Of a stretch of DNA of 64,000 nucleotides, positions 1 to 8,800 are shown piece by piece. Below the pieces are notes generated by a model. The model saw nothing but the letters and a program-made list of their open reading frames with translations, did no database searches and was not told the DNA's origin. Source of the stretch: Algihabitans sp965233705 (GTDB lineage Bacteria; Pseudomonadota; Alphaproteobacteria; Kiloniellales; DSM-21159). Where the stretch lies: positions 1,426,001-1,490,000 of the forward strand of contig CBDDTF010000003.1 of assembly GCA_965233705.1 (NCBI GenBank), read 5' to 3'. Every line of letters begins with the position of its first letter. Within the stretch, counting starts at the first letter, position 1. The position numbers were made by a program, and so were the translations under genes.

Positions 1-61
1 GACATGGTTTTCCCTGTTCCGGCTTTTCTTGTCTGTCTTGGCTGCCGCCGTGCGCGACGCG

Positions 62-1594
62 TCACGCCGAGGAGCGGCCCGACGCCGGCGTTCCGCCGAA
101 CAGCGCCAGCCTGCGCAGCTTACGAACCAGCGGCAGCAGGAACAACGCCAGCGCGAGCGCCATGAAGACGGCGGAGATCGGCCGCTCGACGAAGGTGGCG
201 ACGTCGCCCTGGGCGGAAATCAGCGCCTGGCGCAGCGACTTCTCCATCAGCGGGCCGAGCACCAGCGCCAGCACCAGCGGGGCCAGGGGGTAGTCGAGCT
301 TGCGCAGCAGGTAGCCGCCGAGACCGAAGAGCGCGATCAACCAGACGTCGTGCATCTTCTGGTTCGGCGTGAAGCCGCCGACGATGCAGAGCACCAGCAC
401 CAGGGCGCAAAGCACCGGCAGCGGCATGCGCAGGGACCAGACGAACAGCGGGATCAGCGCGAGATTGACCGCCACGGCGAAGAGGTTGGCGGTGTAGAGG
501 CTGGAGATCAGGCCCCAGACGAACTCCGGCTCCTCGATGAACAGCATCGGGCCGGGCATCAGCCCCCACATGACCATGCCGCCGAGCAGCAGCGCGGTGG
601 TTGGCGAGCCGGGGATGCCGAGGGTCAGCATCGGCAGCAGCGAACCGGTGCTGGCGGCGTTGTTGGCGGTCTCCGGCGCGACCACGCCCTCGACGGCGCC
701 CTTGCCGAAGCGCTCCGGCCGGCGCGAGGTGGTCTTGGCCACGCCGTAGGCCATCAGCGAGGCCGGGGTCGCGCCGGCCGCCGGCAGCAGGCCGACGAAG
801 TAGCCGAGCAGGGAACCGCTGAGCATGGTGCGGACCGCCGCCTTCAGCTCACGCAGGCCGGCCAGCAGATCGGACAGTCGGATGTGGGCCGGCATGACCT
901 GCGGCTTGTAGCGGGTCTGCTCGATGGTCCAGAGGATCTCGCCCACGCCGTAGACGCCGATCGCCAGGACCAGGAAGGAGATGCCGCTGTAGAAGCCCGG
1001 CAGGTCACCGAAGATCAGCCGCGGCTGGCCGGAGATGAGGTCGAGCCCGACGGTGCTCAGCACCAGGCCCAGCACGATCATCACCACGGTCTTGAGCAGG
1101 TCGTCGCCGCCCAGCGCCAGGAAGGTGGTGAAGGCCAGCAGGACCAAGGCGAACTCCTCGGCCGGCCCGAAGGCCAGGGCGACGTCGGCCAGCGGCGCGG
1201 CGAACAGAGTAAACAGCACGACCGAGACGGTGCCGCCGACGAAGGAGCCGACGGCGGCGGCGATCAGCGCCAGCCCGGCCTTGCCCTGCTGCGCCAGCGG
1301 GCGGCCGTCGAAGGTGGTCGCCACCGCCGTCGAGGCGCCGGGGATGCCCAGCAGGATCGAGGAGATGGCGCCGCCGTACATGGCGCCGTAGTAGATCGCG
1401 GCCAGGAAGATGATGGCCGAGGCCGGCGGCACCAGGAAGGTCATCGGCAGCAGGATCGCCACGCCGTTGACCGAGCCCAGGCCGGGCATGGCGCCGATGA
1501 ACAGCCCGACGGTGACGCCGAGCACCAGGACCAGCAGGTTGAGCGGCAGCAGCGAAACCGCGAAGCCGTCTGCGAGATGCTGCAGGATTTCCAT
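62..1594 (-). CDS. tctA: Tripartite tricarboxylate transporter, large permease TctA family
   Basis: This 510-residue protein is a polytopic inner-membrane permease of the tripartite tricarboxylate transporter family, the large subunit that moves carboxylates delivered by the periplasmic TctC protein. The family-typical glycine-rich stretches GAMPGLGSVNGVAILLP (about residues 34-50) and YYGAMYGGAISSILLGIPG (about 68-86) are present, as is the APETANNAASTG block near residue 310. Hydrophobic helices run through the whole chain and the length fits full-length TctA. The ATG has GAGGG about 8 bases upstream. It is the last gene of an aminotransferase-tctC-tctB-tctA run. The substrate cannot be read from sequence. 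Confidence 0.95.
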   Translation of the reverse strand: MEILQHLADGFAVSLLPLNLLVLVLGVTVGLFIGAMPGLGSVNGVAILLPMTFLVPPASAIIFLAAIYYGAMYGGAISSILLGIPGASTAVATTFDGRPLAQQGKAGLALIAAAVGSFVGGTVSVVLFTLFAAPLADVALAFGPAEEFALVLLAFTTFLALGGDDLLKTVVMIVLGLVLSTVGLDLISGQPRLIFGDLPGFYSGISFLVLAIGVYGVGEILWTIEQTRYKPQVMPAHIRLSDLLAGLRELKAAVRTMLSGSLLGYFVGLLPAAGATPASLMAYGVAKTTSRRPERFGKGAVEGVVAPETANNAASTGSLLPMLTLGIPGSPTTALLLGGMVMWGLMPGPMLFIEEPEFVWGLISSLYTANLFAVAVNLALIPLFVWSLRMPLPVLCALVLVLCIVGGFTPNQKMHDVWLIALFGLGGYLLRKLDYPLAPLVLALVLGPLMEKSLRQALISAQGDVATFVERPISAVFMALALALFLLPLVRKLRRLALFGGTPASGRSSA

Positions 1595-1705
1595 GGCGGG
1601 ACCCTCGAAGAGGCTGGCCGTCCGGGCGCGCCCCCTGCCGGCGCCGGTGCCGGTGCCCGTACCGGCCCGGCCCGGCGCCCCGGGGCGCCCCAGCGGCGGC
1701 CGGGC

Positions 1706-2203
1706 CTAGAAGAACTGGGCGTAGAGCGGCAGGAAGAGCGGCTCGGTGATCCCCTTGGGCAGCAGGATCTTGAGCGTCACCTCGAAGAAGAAGAACACGA
1801 CCACCGGCGTGGCCAGCGCCAGCGCGGCGGTCAGGCGCCAGCGGCACCGGCCCATGACCCGCAGGTAGAAGACCAGGAACAGCGGGATCGCGAGGTAGGC
1901 GCCGACCAGATGAATCAGGGCGATGGCGGCCAGCAGCGCGCCGGCGACGAGCACGATGTCGCGCAGCGCCGTGCGGCTGATGAAGCTACGGTGGCTGCCG
2001 CGATCGGCCAGGGCGAGCAGCAGGTTGCGCAGGAAGATGCCGCCGGCGGCCAGCAGCATGATCAGCGACAGCCAGAAGGGAAAGGCGCCGCCGCCGGGCC
2101 CCGACTCCCGCGCCCAGCCGATCGGCAGCGCGCTGGCATGGATCATGAAATAGGCGGACAGCCCCATCAGGACCGCCGCCGTCACCATCTCGGCGACGCG
2201 CAT
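1706..2203 (-). CDS. tctB: Tripartite tricarboxylate transporter, small permease TctB family
   Basis: The 165-residue product has four predicted hydrophobic helices and the size of the small membrane subunit TctB, which pairs with TctA in the inner membrane. Sequence conservation in this family is low, so the assignment rests on topology, length and its place between tctC and tctA. The ATG is preceded by GGGGAGA at good spacing. About 110 GC-rich bases separate it from tctA. Confidence 0.9.
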   Translation of the reverse strand: MRVAEMVTAAVLMGLSAYFMIHASALPIGWARESGPGGGAFPFWLSLIMLLAAGGIFLRNLLLALADRGSHRSFISRTALRDIVLVAGALLAAIALIHLVGAYLAIPLFLVFYLRVMGRCRWRLTAALALATPVVVFFFFEVTLKILLPKGITEPLFLPLYAQFF

Positions 2204-2219
2204 GGCGTCATCTCCCCTT

Positions 2220-2280
2220 GAGCAGGCTGTGATCGACCGGCCCCGCCCGCGCGAGTCCAGACGGTCGCAAATCGCTCTGG
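2220..2280. repeat. Dispersed palindromic repeat, copy A (internally deleted)
   Basis: This is a short copy of an element seen four times in the window. It begins like the others (GAGCAGGCTGTGATCG) and ends with the right half of the second hairpin (GTCCAGACGGTCGCAAATC), but the middle is missing. It lies just upstream of the tctB start codon. Confidence 0.7.
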
Positions 2281-2301
2281 CTGGCGCGCCCTCTTCGCAG
2301 A

Positions 2302-2353
2302 GGGCTCGTTCACGGCGGGCTTGCTCGTGGCGGGCTCGTTCACGGCGGGCTTG
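2302..2353. repeat. Imperfect tandem repeat, about 15/30-bp period
   Basis: The block GGCTCGTTCACGGCGGG recurs 30 bases apart with a diverged copy between, in the tctC-tctB gap. No coding potential is evident. Confidence 0.75.
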
Positions 2354-2375
2354 TCGTCGTGCGACTGCCGTCGCG

Positions 2376-2438
2376 AAAAAAGAGGCGGCGGGACGGGACA
2401 GAGGCCGCGATGCCGGGACCGGCCGCCCGCCCCGCCGC
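2376..2438 (-). terminator. Rho-independent-type terminator between tctC and tctB
   Basis: On the minus strand a 13-bp stem (GCGGCGGGGCGGG against CCCGTCCCGCCGC, one G-U pair, at 2426-2438 and 2385-2397) is followed by TCTTTTTT. It lies after tctC and before tctB, so it would make the binding-protein transcript more abundant than the permease transcripts. Confidence 0.75.
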
Positions 2439-2452
2439 AGGCTAGGGGAGCT

Positions 2453-3517
2453 TCAGGACCCGCCCGCCATCTCGTTGAGCAGCGCGGCGTGCTTGTCACG
2501 CTCGGCCAGGAAATAGGCCTGCAGCTCCTCGCCGGTCAGCAGGTCGGTGACCAGGGCCTGCTCGGCGGCGTAGCTCTGCCACGCGTCGGTCTGGCTCAGC
2601 CGGGTGAAGAGGTCGATGTAGAAGGCCTGTGCCGCCGCCGGCATGTCGGGCGCCCCGACGAAGCTGCGCTGCATGGTGTAGACCAGATCGTGGCCCAGCT
2701 CGCGCAGGGTCGGTACCTCGGGGAAGACGTCGATGCGCTGTTCGGTGAAGGCGGCGATCGGGCGGCTCTTGCCCGCCTTCCAGAAGGCCATCTGCTCGGA
2801 GGGATTGTTCACCGTGGAGTCGATATGGCCGCCGATCAGGTTCTTGGCCACCGTGCCGCCGCCCGAGAAGGGAACGTAGGTGAACTCGATGTCGAAGGCC
2901 TGCTCCAACATGGCGGTGACCAGGGAGTCCTCCTGGCCCGTGCCGGTGCCGCCCATTTTCCACTTGCCGCCCGCGGCCTTCACGGCGGCCACGAAGTCGT
3001 CCAGGGTGGCGATCTCGCTGTCGGCGTTGACCCAGAGCACGAAGGTGTCGACCGCCATGCGCGCCAGCGGCGTGAAGTTGGCGATGTCGACGCCGATGTC
3101 GGTGCGCAGCGGCGTGGTGTAGTAGCTGTTGAGCGTCGCCATCACCTTGTGGGCGTCGCCGGCGTTGTCCTTCAGGTAGCGCAGCGCCTCGGCGCCCGAG
3201 CCGCCGCCCTTGTTGATCGGCAGCACCGGCATGGGCGAGAGGTCGGCCTTCTGGATGATCGACTGGAACAGGCGGGCCAGCCGGTCCGCGCCGCCGCCCT
3301 GGCCGGCCATGATCACCATCTCCACCGGCTTGTTGGGCTGCCATTCGGCAGCCTGGGCGCCGCCGCCGGGGGCGGCGGCCTGGGTCAGCGTGAGGCCGGC
3401 GGCCACCGCGAAGGCGGCCAGCGCCCTCAAAGGCGCCCTGCGGGCCGGACGCCTGTGGACAGAAGCGGTCCGCAAGGGGCGGTGCGAACGAGGGAGCTTG
3501 AGGGGCGTCCCGAACAT
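2453..3517 (-). CDS. tctC: Tripartite tricarboxylate transporter substrate-binding protein TctC family
   Basis: The 354-residue precursor is the periplasmic binding component of the TctABC transporter. It starts with a basic N-terminus and a hydrophobic segment (LRALAAFAVAAGLTLTQAA) that reads as a long signal peptide, followed by the mature domain starting near WQPNKPVEMVIMAGQGGGADRLAR, a typical Bug/TctC beginning. The start at 3517 is chosen because GGGAGG lies 8 bases upstream; an in-frame ATG 66 bases further up has no such site. It follows the aminotransferase gene and precedes tctB, with a terminator-like hairpin between. Confidence 0.93.
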   Translation of the reverse strand: MFGTPLKLPRSHRPLRTASVHRRPARRAPLRALAAFAVAAGLTLTQAAAPGGGAQAAEWQPNKPVEMVIMAGQGGGADRLARLFQSIIQKADLSPMPVLPINKGGGSGAEALRYLKDNAGDAHKVMATLNSYYTTPLRTDIGVDIANFTPLARMAVDTFVLWVNADSEIATLDDFVAAVKAAGGKWKMGGTGTGQEDSLVTAMLEQAFDIEFTYVPFSGGGTVAKNLIGGHIDSTVNNPSEQMAFWKAGKSRPIAAFTEQRIDVFPEVPTLRELGHDLVYTMQRSFVGAPDMPAAAQAFYIDLFTRLSQTDAWQSYAAEQALVTDLLTGEELQAYFLAERDKHAALLNEMAGGS

Positions 3518-3622
3518 GGCGTGTCCTCCCGGTTGTCTTTTTCCGTTGTCTGAAAAGGGCCGCTGTTGCCCGCGGCTTGGCACACTCCCGCCGAGGCGCG
3601 GCGGCGGCTCAGGCGGCGGGGC

Positions 3623-4843
3623 CTAGGCGGCGGCGGCCTGCAGCCGCGGCGCGCCGCCGGCGCGGAACCAGTCCTGCGCGGCGGCCACCCCGGCCCCGGG
3701 CTCGATCTCGGCGCCGGCCTCGGCCAGCGCCATCTCGGCCGCGCCGAGCGCGGCCAGGCAGCTCACCTCGTTGAGGTCGCCCAGGTGGCCGATGCGGAAA
3801 ACCCGGCCGGCGAGCTGCGCCAGGCCGGTGCCGAAGGAGGTGTTGTAGCGCTGGTAGGCGATGCGCAGGACCTCGCGGGCGTCGACCGCCTCCGGCACGC
3901 GGATCGCGCTGACCGTGTCGGAGTAGAGCGCCGGCCGGCGGGCGCAGAGCTCCAGGCCCCAGGCGAAGACGCCCCGCCGCACCCCCTCGGCCAGGCGGTG
4001 GTGGCGCGCCGTCACGGCCTCCAGCCCCTCGGCGAAGAGCAGGTCGAGGGCGGCGCGCAGGCCGTGCAGAAGCTGGGTCGGCGGCGTGTAGGGGAAGAAG
4101 CCGTCGGCGTTCATCCGCGCCATGTCGGCGAGGTCGAAGTAGGCGCGGCGCGAGCGCGCCTGCGGCTGCACCGCCAGGGCCTTCTCGCTGACGCCGAGAA
4201 AGGCGAGACCGGCCGGCATCATGAAGCCCTTCTGCGAGCCGGCGACCGCCAGGTCGATGCCCCAGTCGTCCATGCGGAAGTCCAGCGAGGCGATCGAGCT
4301 GACCCCGTCGACGAAGAGCAGCGCCTCGTGGCCGCAGGCGTCGAGCGCGGCGCGCACCCCGGCGACGTCCGAGGTCACGCCGGTGGCGGTCTCGTTGTGG
4401 GTGACGAACACGGCCTTGATCGCGCCGGCGCGGTCGGCGGCCAGCCGCTCGGCATAGCCCTCCAGCGGCACGCCCTCGCCCCAGGGCGCGTCCAGGCACT
4501 CGACCTCCAGGCCCAGGCGGTCGGCCATCTCGGCCCAGAGGTGGGAGAACTGGCCGAAGCGCGACATCAATACGCGGTCGCCGGGGCTCAGGGTGTTGGT
4601 GATCGCCGCCTCCCAGGCGCCGGTGCCGGAGGCGGGCAGGATGAAGACCTGGCCGGTCTGCGTGCGGAACACCCGCTTCAACCCGGCGAAGAGCGGCAGG
4701 GTGAGCGTGCCGAAGTCCGCCGCCCGCATGTCCTGCATCGGCACGTTCATCGCCCGGCGCACCGCCTCCGGCACGTTGGTCGGGCCGGGGATGAAAAGAT
4801 GCGTCTGGCCGGCTCCGGCCGGGCCACGGGTCGGGTCGGTCAT
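3623..4843 (-). CDS. Class V PLP aminotransferase, serine/alanine-glyoxylate aminotransferase type
   Basis: The 406-residue enzyme belongs to the class V fold-type I aminotransferases that include serine-glyoxylate (SgaA) and alanine-glyoxylate aminotransferases. The N-terminal FIPGPTNVPEAVRRAM and the PASGTGAWEAA block match this group, and the PLP-binding lysine is K205 in AGSQKGFMMP. The length is normal. It is transcribed ahead of tctCBA, about 105 bases upstream of tctC, which suggests the imported compound yields an amino or 2-oxo acid that this enzyme transaminates. The exact substrate pair is uncertain. Confidence 0.9.
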   Translation of the reverse strand: MTDPTRGPAGAGQTHLFIPGPTNVPEAVRRAMNVPMQDMRAADFGTLTLPLFAGLKRVFRTQTGQVFILPASGTGAWEAAITNTLSPGDRVLMSRFGQFSHLWAEMADRLGLEVECLDAPWGEGVPLEGYAERLAADRAGAIKAVFVTHNETATGVTSDVAGVRAALDACGHEALLFVDGVSSIASLDFRMDDWGIDLAVAGSQKGFMMPAGLAFLGVSEKALAVQPQARSRRAYFDLADMARMNADGFFPYTPPTQLLHGLRAALDLLFAEGLEAVTARHHRLAEGVRRGVFAWGLELCARRPALYSDTVSAIRVPEAVDAREVLRIAYQRYNTSFGTGLAQLAGRVFRIGHLGDLNEVSCLAALGAAEMALAEAGAEIEPGAGVAAAQDWFRAGGAPRLQAAAA

Positions 4844-4937
4844 CGGGCGCCTCCTCCTTCGGTGCGAATGTTTCGCCCACGCGGCGTTCGCCGAAGCGTT
4901 CGTCGTCGCAGGCTCTTGGTGCGCGTGTCGCGAGCCG

Positions 4938-5049
4938 CTTGGCCGGGCTCGTCTTGGCCGGTCTCGTCTTGGCCGGGCTCGTCTTGGCCGGTCTCGTCTT
5001 GGCCGGTCTCGTTTTCACCGGGCTCGTTCGCCGGGCTCGTTCGCCGGGG
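4938..5049. repeat. Imperfect tandem repeat, 15-bp unit
   Basis: About seven copies of a unit close to CTTGGCCGGGCTCGT fill the middle of the 350-base gap between the aminotransferase gene and the next regulator. The unit length is a multiple of three, so every frame stays open, but I see no gene here. Confidence 0.85.
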
Positions 5050-5117
5050 GTGCCGTCCGCCAGCCCCCGTCAGACGCGAAGGGTCGCCGAGAAACCTAGC
5101 GCGACGAAGGAAATTCG

Positions 5118-5144
5118 GGTTAACGTGAAAGCTGTGTGGTTAAC
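5118..5144. promoter_or_regulatory. Candidate operator: two GGTTAAC copies upstream of the XRE/ScfR regulator
   Basis: GGTTAAC occurs at 5118-5124 and 5138-5144, 20 bases or two helical turns apart, in a locally AT-rich stretch that ends about 30 bases before the regulator's start. This could be an autoregulatory site. The rest of the 4844-5193 gap holds only the tandem repeat and this AT-rich promoter region. Confidence 0.4.
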
Positions 5145-5193
5145 TCGATTGTTTTTTGTAAATCGGTAAATCCGCACGTCCGGGAGGCCGGCG

Positions 5194-6612
5194 ATGTCGG
5201 CACGCAAGACCTTCGTGGGCCCGCGGCTGCGCCAGCTGCGCCGCGAGCGCCAGCAGTCGCAGGCCGAAATGGCCCGCCAGCTCGGCCTCAGCCCGGCCTA
5301 CGTCAACCTGCTCGAAAACAACCAGCGCAGCCTGTCGGTCCAGGTGCTGCTGCGCCTGTCGGAGGCCTACGGCGTCGACTGGCGCGACCTGCTGCAGGAC
5401 GATGCGACCACCGCCCTGGCCGACCTGCGCAACGCTCTGCAGGACCCGCTGTTCGACCCGGAGCGCCCGGACCTGCAGGAGCTGCGCGCCGCCCTCGACC
5501 ACTGCCCCAGCTTCGCGCGGCGCTTCCTCGAGCTGCACAAGAGCTACCGCCGGCTGAGCGAGCGGCTGCTCTCCCTGGCCGGCGGCGGCGCCGGCGACGC
5601 CGAGCGGATCGCCGCGGCCAGCCCGGAGACCGTGGTCCACGACCTCTTCCGCAAGCACCGCAACCACTTCGACCCGCTGGAGCGAGCGGCGGAGGACTTC
5701 CGCCGGGGCGAGGCCATCGAGGTGGACGAGATGTACGGCTATCTCAAGCGGCGCCTGAAGCGCGACCTGGACATCCGGGTGCGCAGCGTGCCGGCCGCCG
5801 CCCTGCCCCACGCCCTGCGCGCCTACGACGAGGCGCGCGGCGAGATCCTGCTGTCGGAAGGGTTGGACCACCCCAACCGGGTGTTTCAGCTCACCCACGT
5901 CGCCGGCCTGCTGACCTACCGCGAGACCATCGACGGCCTCCTGCAGGCCGCCGCGATCACCGGCACGCGGGCGCGCGCGCGCTGCCGCGTCGAGCTGGCC
6001 AACTACTTCGCCGCCGCCGTGCTCATGCCCTACGCCCAGATCCTGGCGGAGGCGCGGGCCAGCCGCTACGACCTCGACCATCTGGCCCTGCGCTTCGGCG
6101 TCTCCTTCGAGCAGGTCTGCCACCGGATCACCACCCTGCAGCGCGAAGGTGCCCAGGGCGTGCCCTTCTTCTTCCTGCGCCTCGACAAGGCCGGCAACGT
6201 CACCAAGCGCTTCAACGCCACCACCTTCCACCTGGCCGAATACGGCGGCGCCTGCCCGCGCTGGGACATCCACCTGAGCTTTCGCACCCCCGGCCAGATC
6301 CTGCCGCAGTTCGTCGAGATGCCGGACGGCAGCCGCTACTTCACCATCAACCGCACCGTCGATCGCCCCAGCCTGGGCTACCAGAGCCAGGACCACCGCC
6401 TGGCCGTGACGCTGGGCTGCGCCATCGAGCAGGCGAGCCAGCTCGTCTACGCGGCCCGCTTCCACCTGGACGACCCGGGGCTGTTCACCCCGATCGGCAT
6501 CAACTGCCGGCTCTGCCCGCGGTCGAACTGCGCCCAGCGCGCGCAGCAGCCGCTGCACCTGGAGCTGCCGATCGACGAGCGGCGGCGCGGCCAGACCCGC
6601 TTCGAAAGCTGA
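5194..6612 (+). CDS. XRE-family regulator with ImmA/IrrE-like domain (short-chain fatty acyl regulator type)
   Basis: The 472-residue protein has an N-terminal Cro/C1 helix-turn-helix (about residues 8-65, with QSQAEMARQLGLSPAYVNLLENNQRS), a central ImmA/IrrE-like domain and a C-terminal domain with clustered cysteines (GINCRLCPRSNCAQRA). This is the layout of ScfR/RamB-type regulators, which control propionate, acetate or glyoxylate metabolism in response to acyl-CoA. The central HExxH zinc motif is not obvious, as is usual in this branch. It is divergent from the glyoxylate aminotransferase gene, a plausible target. Confidence 0.85.
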   Translation: MSARKTFVGPRLRQLRRERQQSQAEMARQLGLSPAYVNLLENNQRSLSVQVLLRLSEAYGVDWRDLLQDDATTALADLRNALQDPLFDPERPDLQELRAALDHCPSFARRFLELHKSYRRLSERLLSLAGGGAGDAERIAAASPETVVHDLFRKHRNHFDPLERAAEDFRRGEAIEVDEMYGYLKRRLKRDLDIRVRSVPAAALPHALRAYDEARGEILLSEGLDHPNRVFQLTHVAGLLTYRETIDGLLQAAAITGTRARARCRVELANYFAAAVLMPYAQILAEARASRYDLDHLALRFGVSFEQVCHRITTLQREGAQGVPFFFLRLDKAGNVTKRFNATTFHLAEYGGACPRWDIHLSFRTPGQILPQFVEMPDGSRYFTINRTVDRPSLGYQSQDHRLAVTLGCAIEQASQLVYAARFHLDDPGLFTPIGINCRLCPRSNCAQRAQQPLHLELPIDERRRGQTRFES

Positions 6613-6681
6613 CGCGGCGCCCCGTCCGAAATTTCCGCCAAACCAGAGAGTTGGAGCGATGCCTCGCGCCCGCCGCCCGCG

Positions 6682-7530
6682 CTACCGGGCGGGGCGTTCC
6701 AGGCGGCAGCTCAGGTCGAGCACCGGCGCAAAGTCCTGGGCCTGGCACACGAAGGTGCCGATCGACCGCCCCGCGCCGTCGGCGCAGTCGACCGTCAGGC
6801 TGAGCGGATCCGGCGGCGTCCAGAGCCCCTGCTCCTTGAAGCTGGCGGCCAGGCTGGAGCCGAGGCGCGCGACCCGGGTGGTGCAGGCGGTCTTGAGCTC
6901 CGCCGGAATCGGCGCCCGCTCCCAATGCATGTCGCCCTCGACCCGATGGAAGCCGGCACGCGGCGCGTCGAGCTCGCGCGAAAAGCGCTGCGAGCCCGTG
7001 TCGGTGAAGCGCTCGCTCGGCTGCGCGGGCGCCGGCGGCGCCTCGGGCGCGGCGACGGCGTCCGGCACCGCCGGCCGGCGCGGCGGCAGCGGCGGCAGGG
7101 ACGCCGGCGCGGCCGTCTCCGTTTGCCGCCGGCCAGCCGGCGCGGCCTCCTCCTCCGGGGCCCCCGTCGGCGCTGCGTCCCCGTCTGGTGCCGCCGTGCT
7201 CTCTTCCGGCAGCAGCGGGCGCGGCGGCGCGGCGGCAGAGTCCGGGGCGGGATCGGGGCTTGGCTCTGGCGCGGACTCGGGCGTGGCCTCGGGCGCGGAC
7301 TCGGGCGTGGCCTCGGGAGCCGGCGCGTCTCGGGCCGGGGACCCGTCGAGCGGCGGCGGCGGCGGCGCCAGCGGGATGTCCGCCTCGCCGACCGGCTGCG
7401 TCTGCGCGAGCTGCGGCGCGGCGGCGGCCGGCCGGGCAAGGCCGGGCCCGAGCAGAACGGCGGCGAGCAGAACGGCGGCGAGCAGGTCGGCGCCTGCGGC
7501 GAGCGGACCGGAACAAGCTGGATCTGACAT
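6682..7530 (-). CDS. Secreted protein with proline/acid-rich linker, unknown function
   Basis: The 282-residue product has an N-terminal hydrophobic segment (about 11-40) that looks like a signal peptide or anchor. A long Pro/Ala/Glu linker (about 45-165) includes repeats of EATPESAP. A compact C-terminal domain of about 110 residues contains three cysteines (TACTTR, VDCADG, FVCQAQ). The linker repeat reflects a DNA-level tandem repeat at about 7255-7325. I do not recognise the C-terminal domain. It lies between convergent scfR-like and choV genes and appears to be a single-gene unit. Confidence 0.65.
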   Translation of the reverse strand: MSDPACSGPLAAGADLLAAVLLAAVLLGPGLARPAAAAPQLAQTQPVGEADIPLAPPPPPLDGSPARDAPAPEATPESAPEATPESAPEPSPDPAPDSAAAPPRPLLPEESTAAPDGDAAPTGAPEEEAAPAGRRQTETAAPASLPPLPPRRPAVPDAVAAPEAPPAPAQPSERFTDTGSQRFSRELDAPRAGFHRVEGDMHWERAPIPAELKTACTTRVARLGSSLAASFKEQGLWTPPDPLSLTVDCADGAGRSIGTFVCQAQDFAPVLDLSCRLERPAR

Positions 7531-7600
7531 GGCGCCCTATTCTACGCCGCGCGCCCCGCCTCCGCACCCGGGCGTGTGAAGACAAATCCGGGGCCGCGGC

Positions 7601-8797
7601 TCAGCCCTGCGGGTCGGTCTCGGTGTCGCTCTGGCGCAGCAGCGCGCGATAGATCTCGCCATCGCCGCAGAGCCCGACGGGACGGCCATCCTGGCAGAGG
7701 ATGACCGGCCGGTCGCTGGCCTGGCGCAGCTCGATCACCCGACGCATCGAGGTCTCGGCCGGCGCCAGCACCAGCACGCCCGCGGGCAGCGCCTCCAGCG
7801 GCTGCTCCGGCGTCCAGCGGTGCAGGCCGAGCGGCCGCCCCGCTTCCTCCGCCGCGGCGATGCCCGTGCCGTTCAGGCGCAACAGCCGGTGCCCGTCGGC
7901 GTCCAGCGCCACGGCGCCGTCGCGCCGCGGCAGCCGGTCCAGCGGCGTCATCATGGAGGCGCCGCGCAGGACGTTGAGCGGGTTCATGTGGGCGACGAAC
8001 TCGCGCACGTAGGCATTGGCGGGGCGCAGCACGATCTCCTCGGGCCGGCCGACCTGGACGATGCGGCCGCCGTCCATGATGGCGATGCGGCCGCCCAGCT
8101 TCAGCGCCTCGTCCAGGTCGTGGCTGACAAAGAGGATCGTCTTGCGCAGGTTGGCCTGCAGCGTCAGCAGCTCGTCCTGCAGGTGGGTGCGGATCAGCGG
8201 GTCGAGCGCGCTGAAGGGCTCGTCCATCAGCAGCAGGTCGCCGTCGGTGGCGAAGGCGCGCGCCAGGCCGACGCGCTGCTGCATGCCGCCGGACAGCTCG
8301 TGGGCGTAGCTGTCGCCCCACTGGCCCAGGCCGACCAACTCCAGCTTCTCCTCGACGATCTTGCGCCGCTCGGGCTTCGACAGCCCGCGCAGCTCCAGGC
8401 CGAAGCCGACGTTCTCGCGCACCGTGCGCCAGGGCAGCAGCGCGAACTGCTGAAACACCATGGAGATGCGCTCGGTGCGCAGCCGCCGCAGGGTCGCGGG
8501 ATCGCAGCGCGCGACGTCGATGCGCGTGTCGCCGTCGCGCACCAGCACGCGCCCGCGGGTGACGCTGTTGAGGCCGTTGACCGCGCGCAGCAGGGTCGAC
8601 TTGCCGGAGCCCGACAGGCCCATCAGCACGCAGATCTCGCCGGCCTCGACCTCCAGGTCGGCCTCGGCGACGCCCAGCACGCAGCCGGTCTCCGCCAGGA
8701 TCTCGTCGCGGCTGCGGCCCTGGTCGAGCAGCGGCAGGGCCGCGGCGGGGTCCTCGCCGAAGACGATGTCGACGGAGTCAAAGGCGAGTGCGCTCAT
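7601..8797 (-). CDS. choV: Choline/glycine betaine ABC transporter ATP-binding protein
   Basis: This 398-residue ATPase energises an importer for choline or a related quaternary amine. Walker A is GLSGSGKST (from residue 60), the ABC signature is LSGGMQQRVGLARA, and Walker B is LLLMDEPFSALDP. The N-terminal extension with RSRDEILAETGCVLGV is typical of the ProV/ChoV/OpuAA subgroup. A C-terminal region of about 120 residues resembles a degenerate CBS-type regulatory domain. It follows the permease gene by 3 bases. The choline assignment comes from the divergent betIBA operon. Confidence 0.92.
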   Translation of the reverse strand: MSALAFDSVDIVFGEDPAAALPLLDQGRSRDEILAETGCVLGVAEADLEVEAGEICVLMGLSGSGKSTLLRAVNGLNSVTRGRVLVRDGDTRIDVARCDPATLRRLRTERISMVFQQFALLPWRTVRENVGFGLELRGLSKPERRKIVEEKLELVGLGQWGDSYAHELSGGMQQRVGLARAFATDGDLLLMDEPFSALDPLIRTHLQDELLTLQANLRKTILFVSHDLDEALKLGGRIAIMDGGRIVQVGRPEEIVLRPANAYVREFVAHMNPLNVLRGASMMTPLDRLPRRDGAVALDADGHRLLRLNGTGIAAAEEAGRPLGLHRWTPEQPLEALPAGVLVLAPAETSMRRVIELRQASDRPVILCQDGRPVGLCGDGEIYRALLRQSDTETDPQG

Positions 8798-8800
8798 GGT

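Noticed and set aside
29..2221. Very long plus-strand reading frame (730 codons)
   Set aside because: It is antisense to tctA and tctB, has Gln/Arg/Asp-rich shadow composition and no family motifs. In DNA this GC-rich, frames opposite real genes stay open.
4938..5049. Tandem repeats as a CRISPR array
   Set aside because: Units are contiguous and only 15 bases long with no unique spacers, and no cas genes are present. The same holds for the other tandem tracts.
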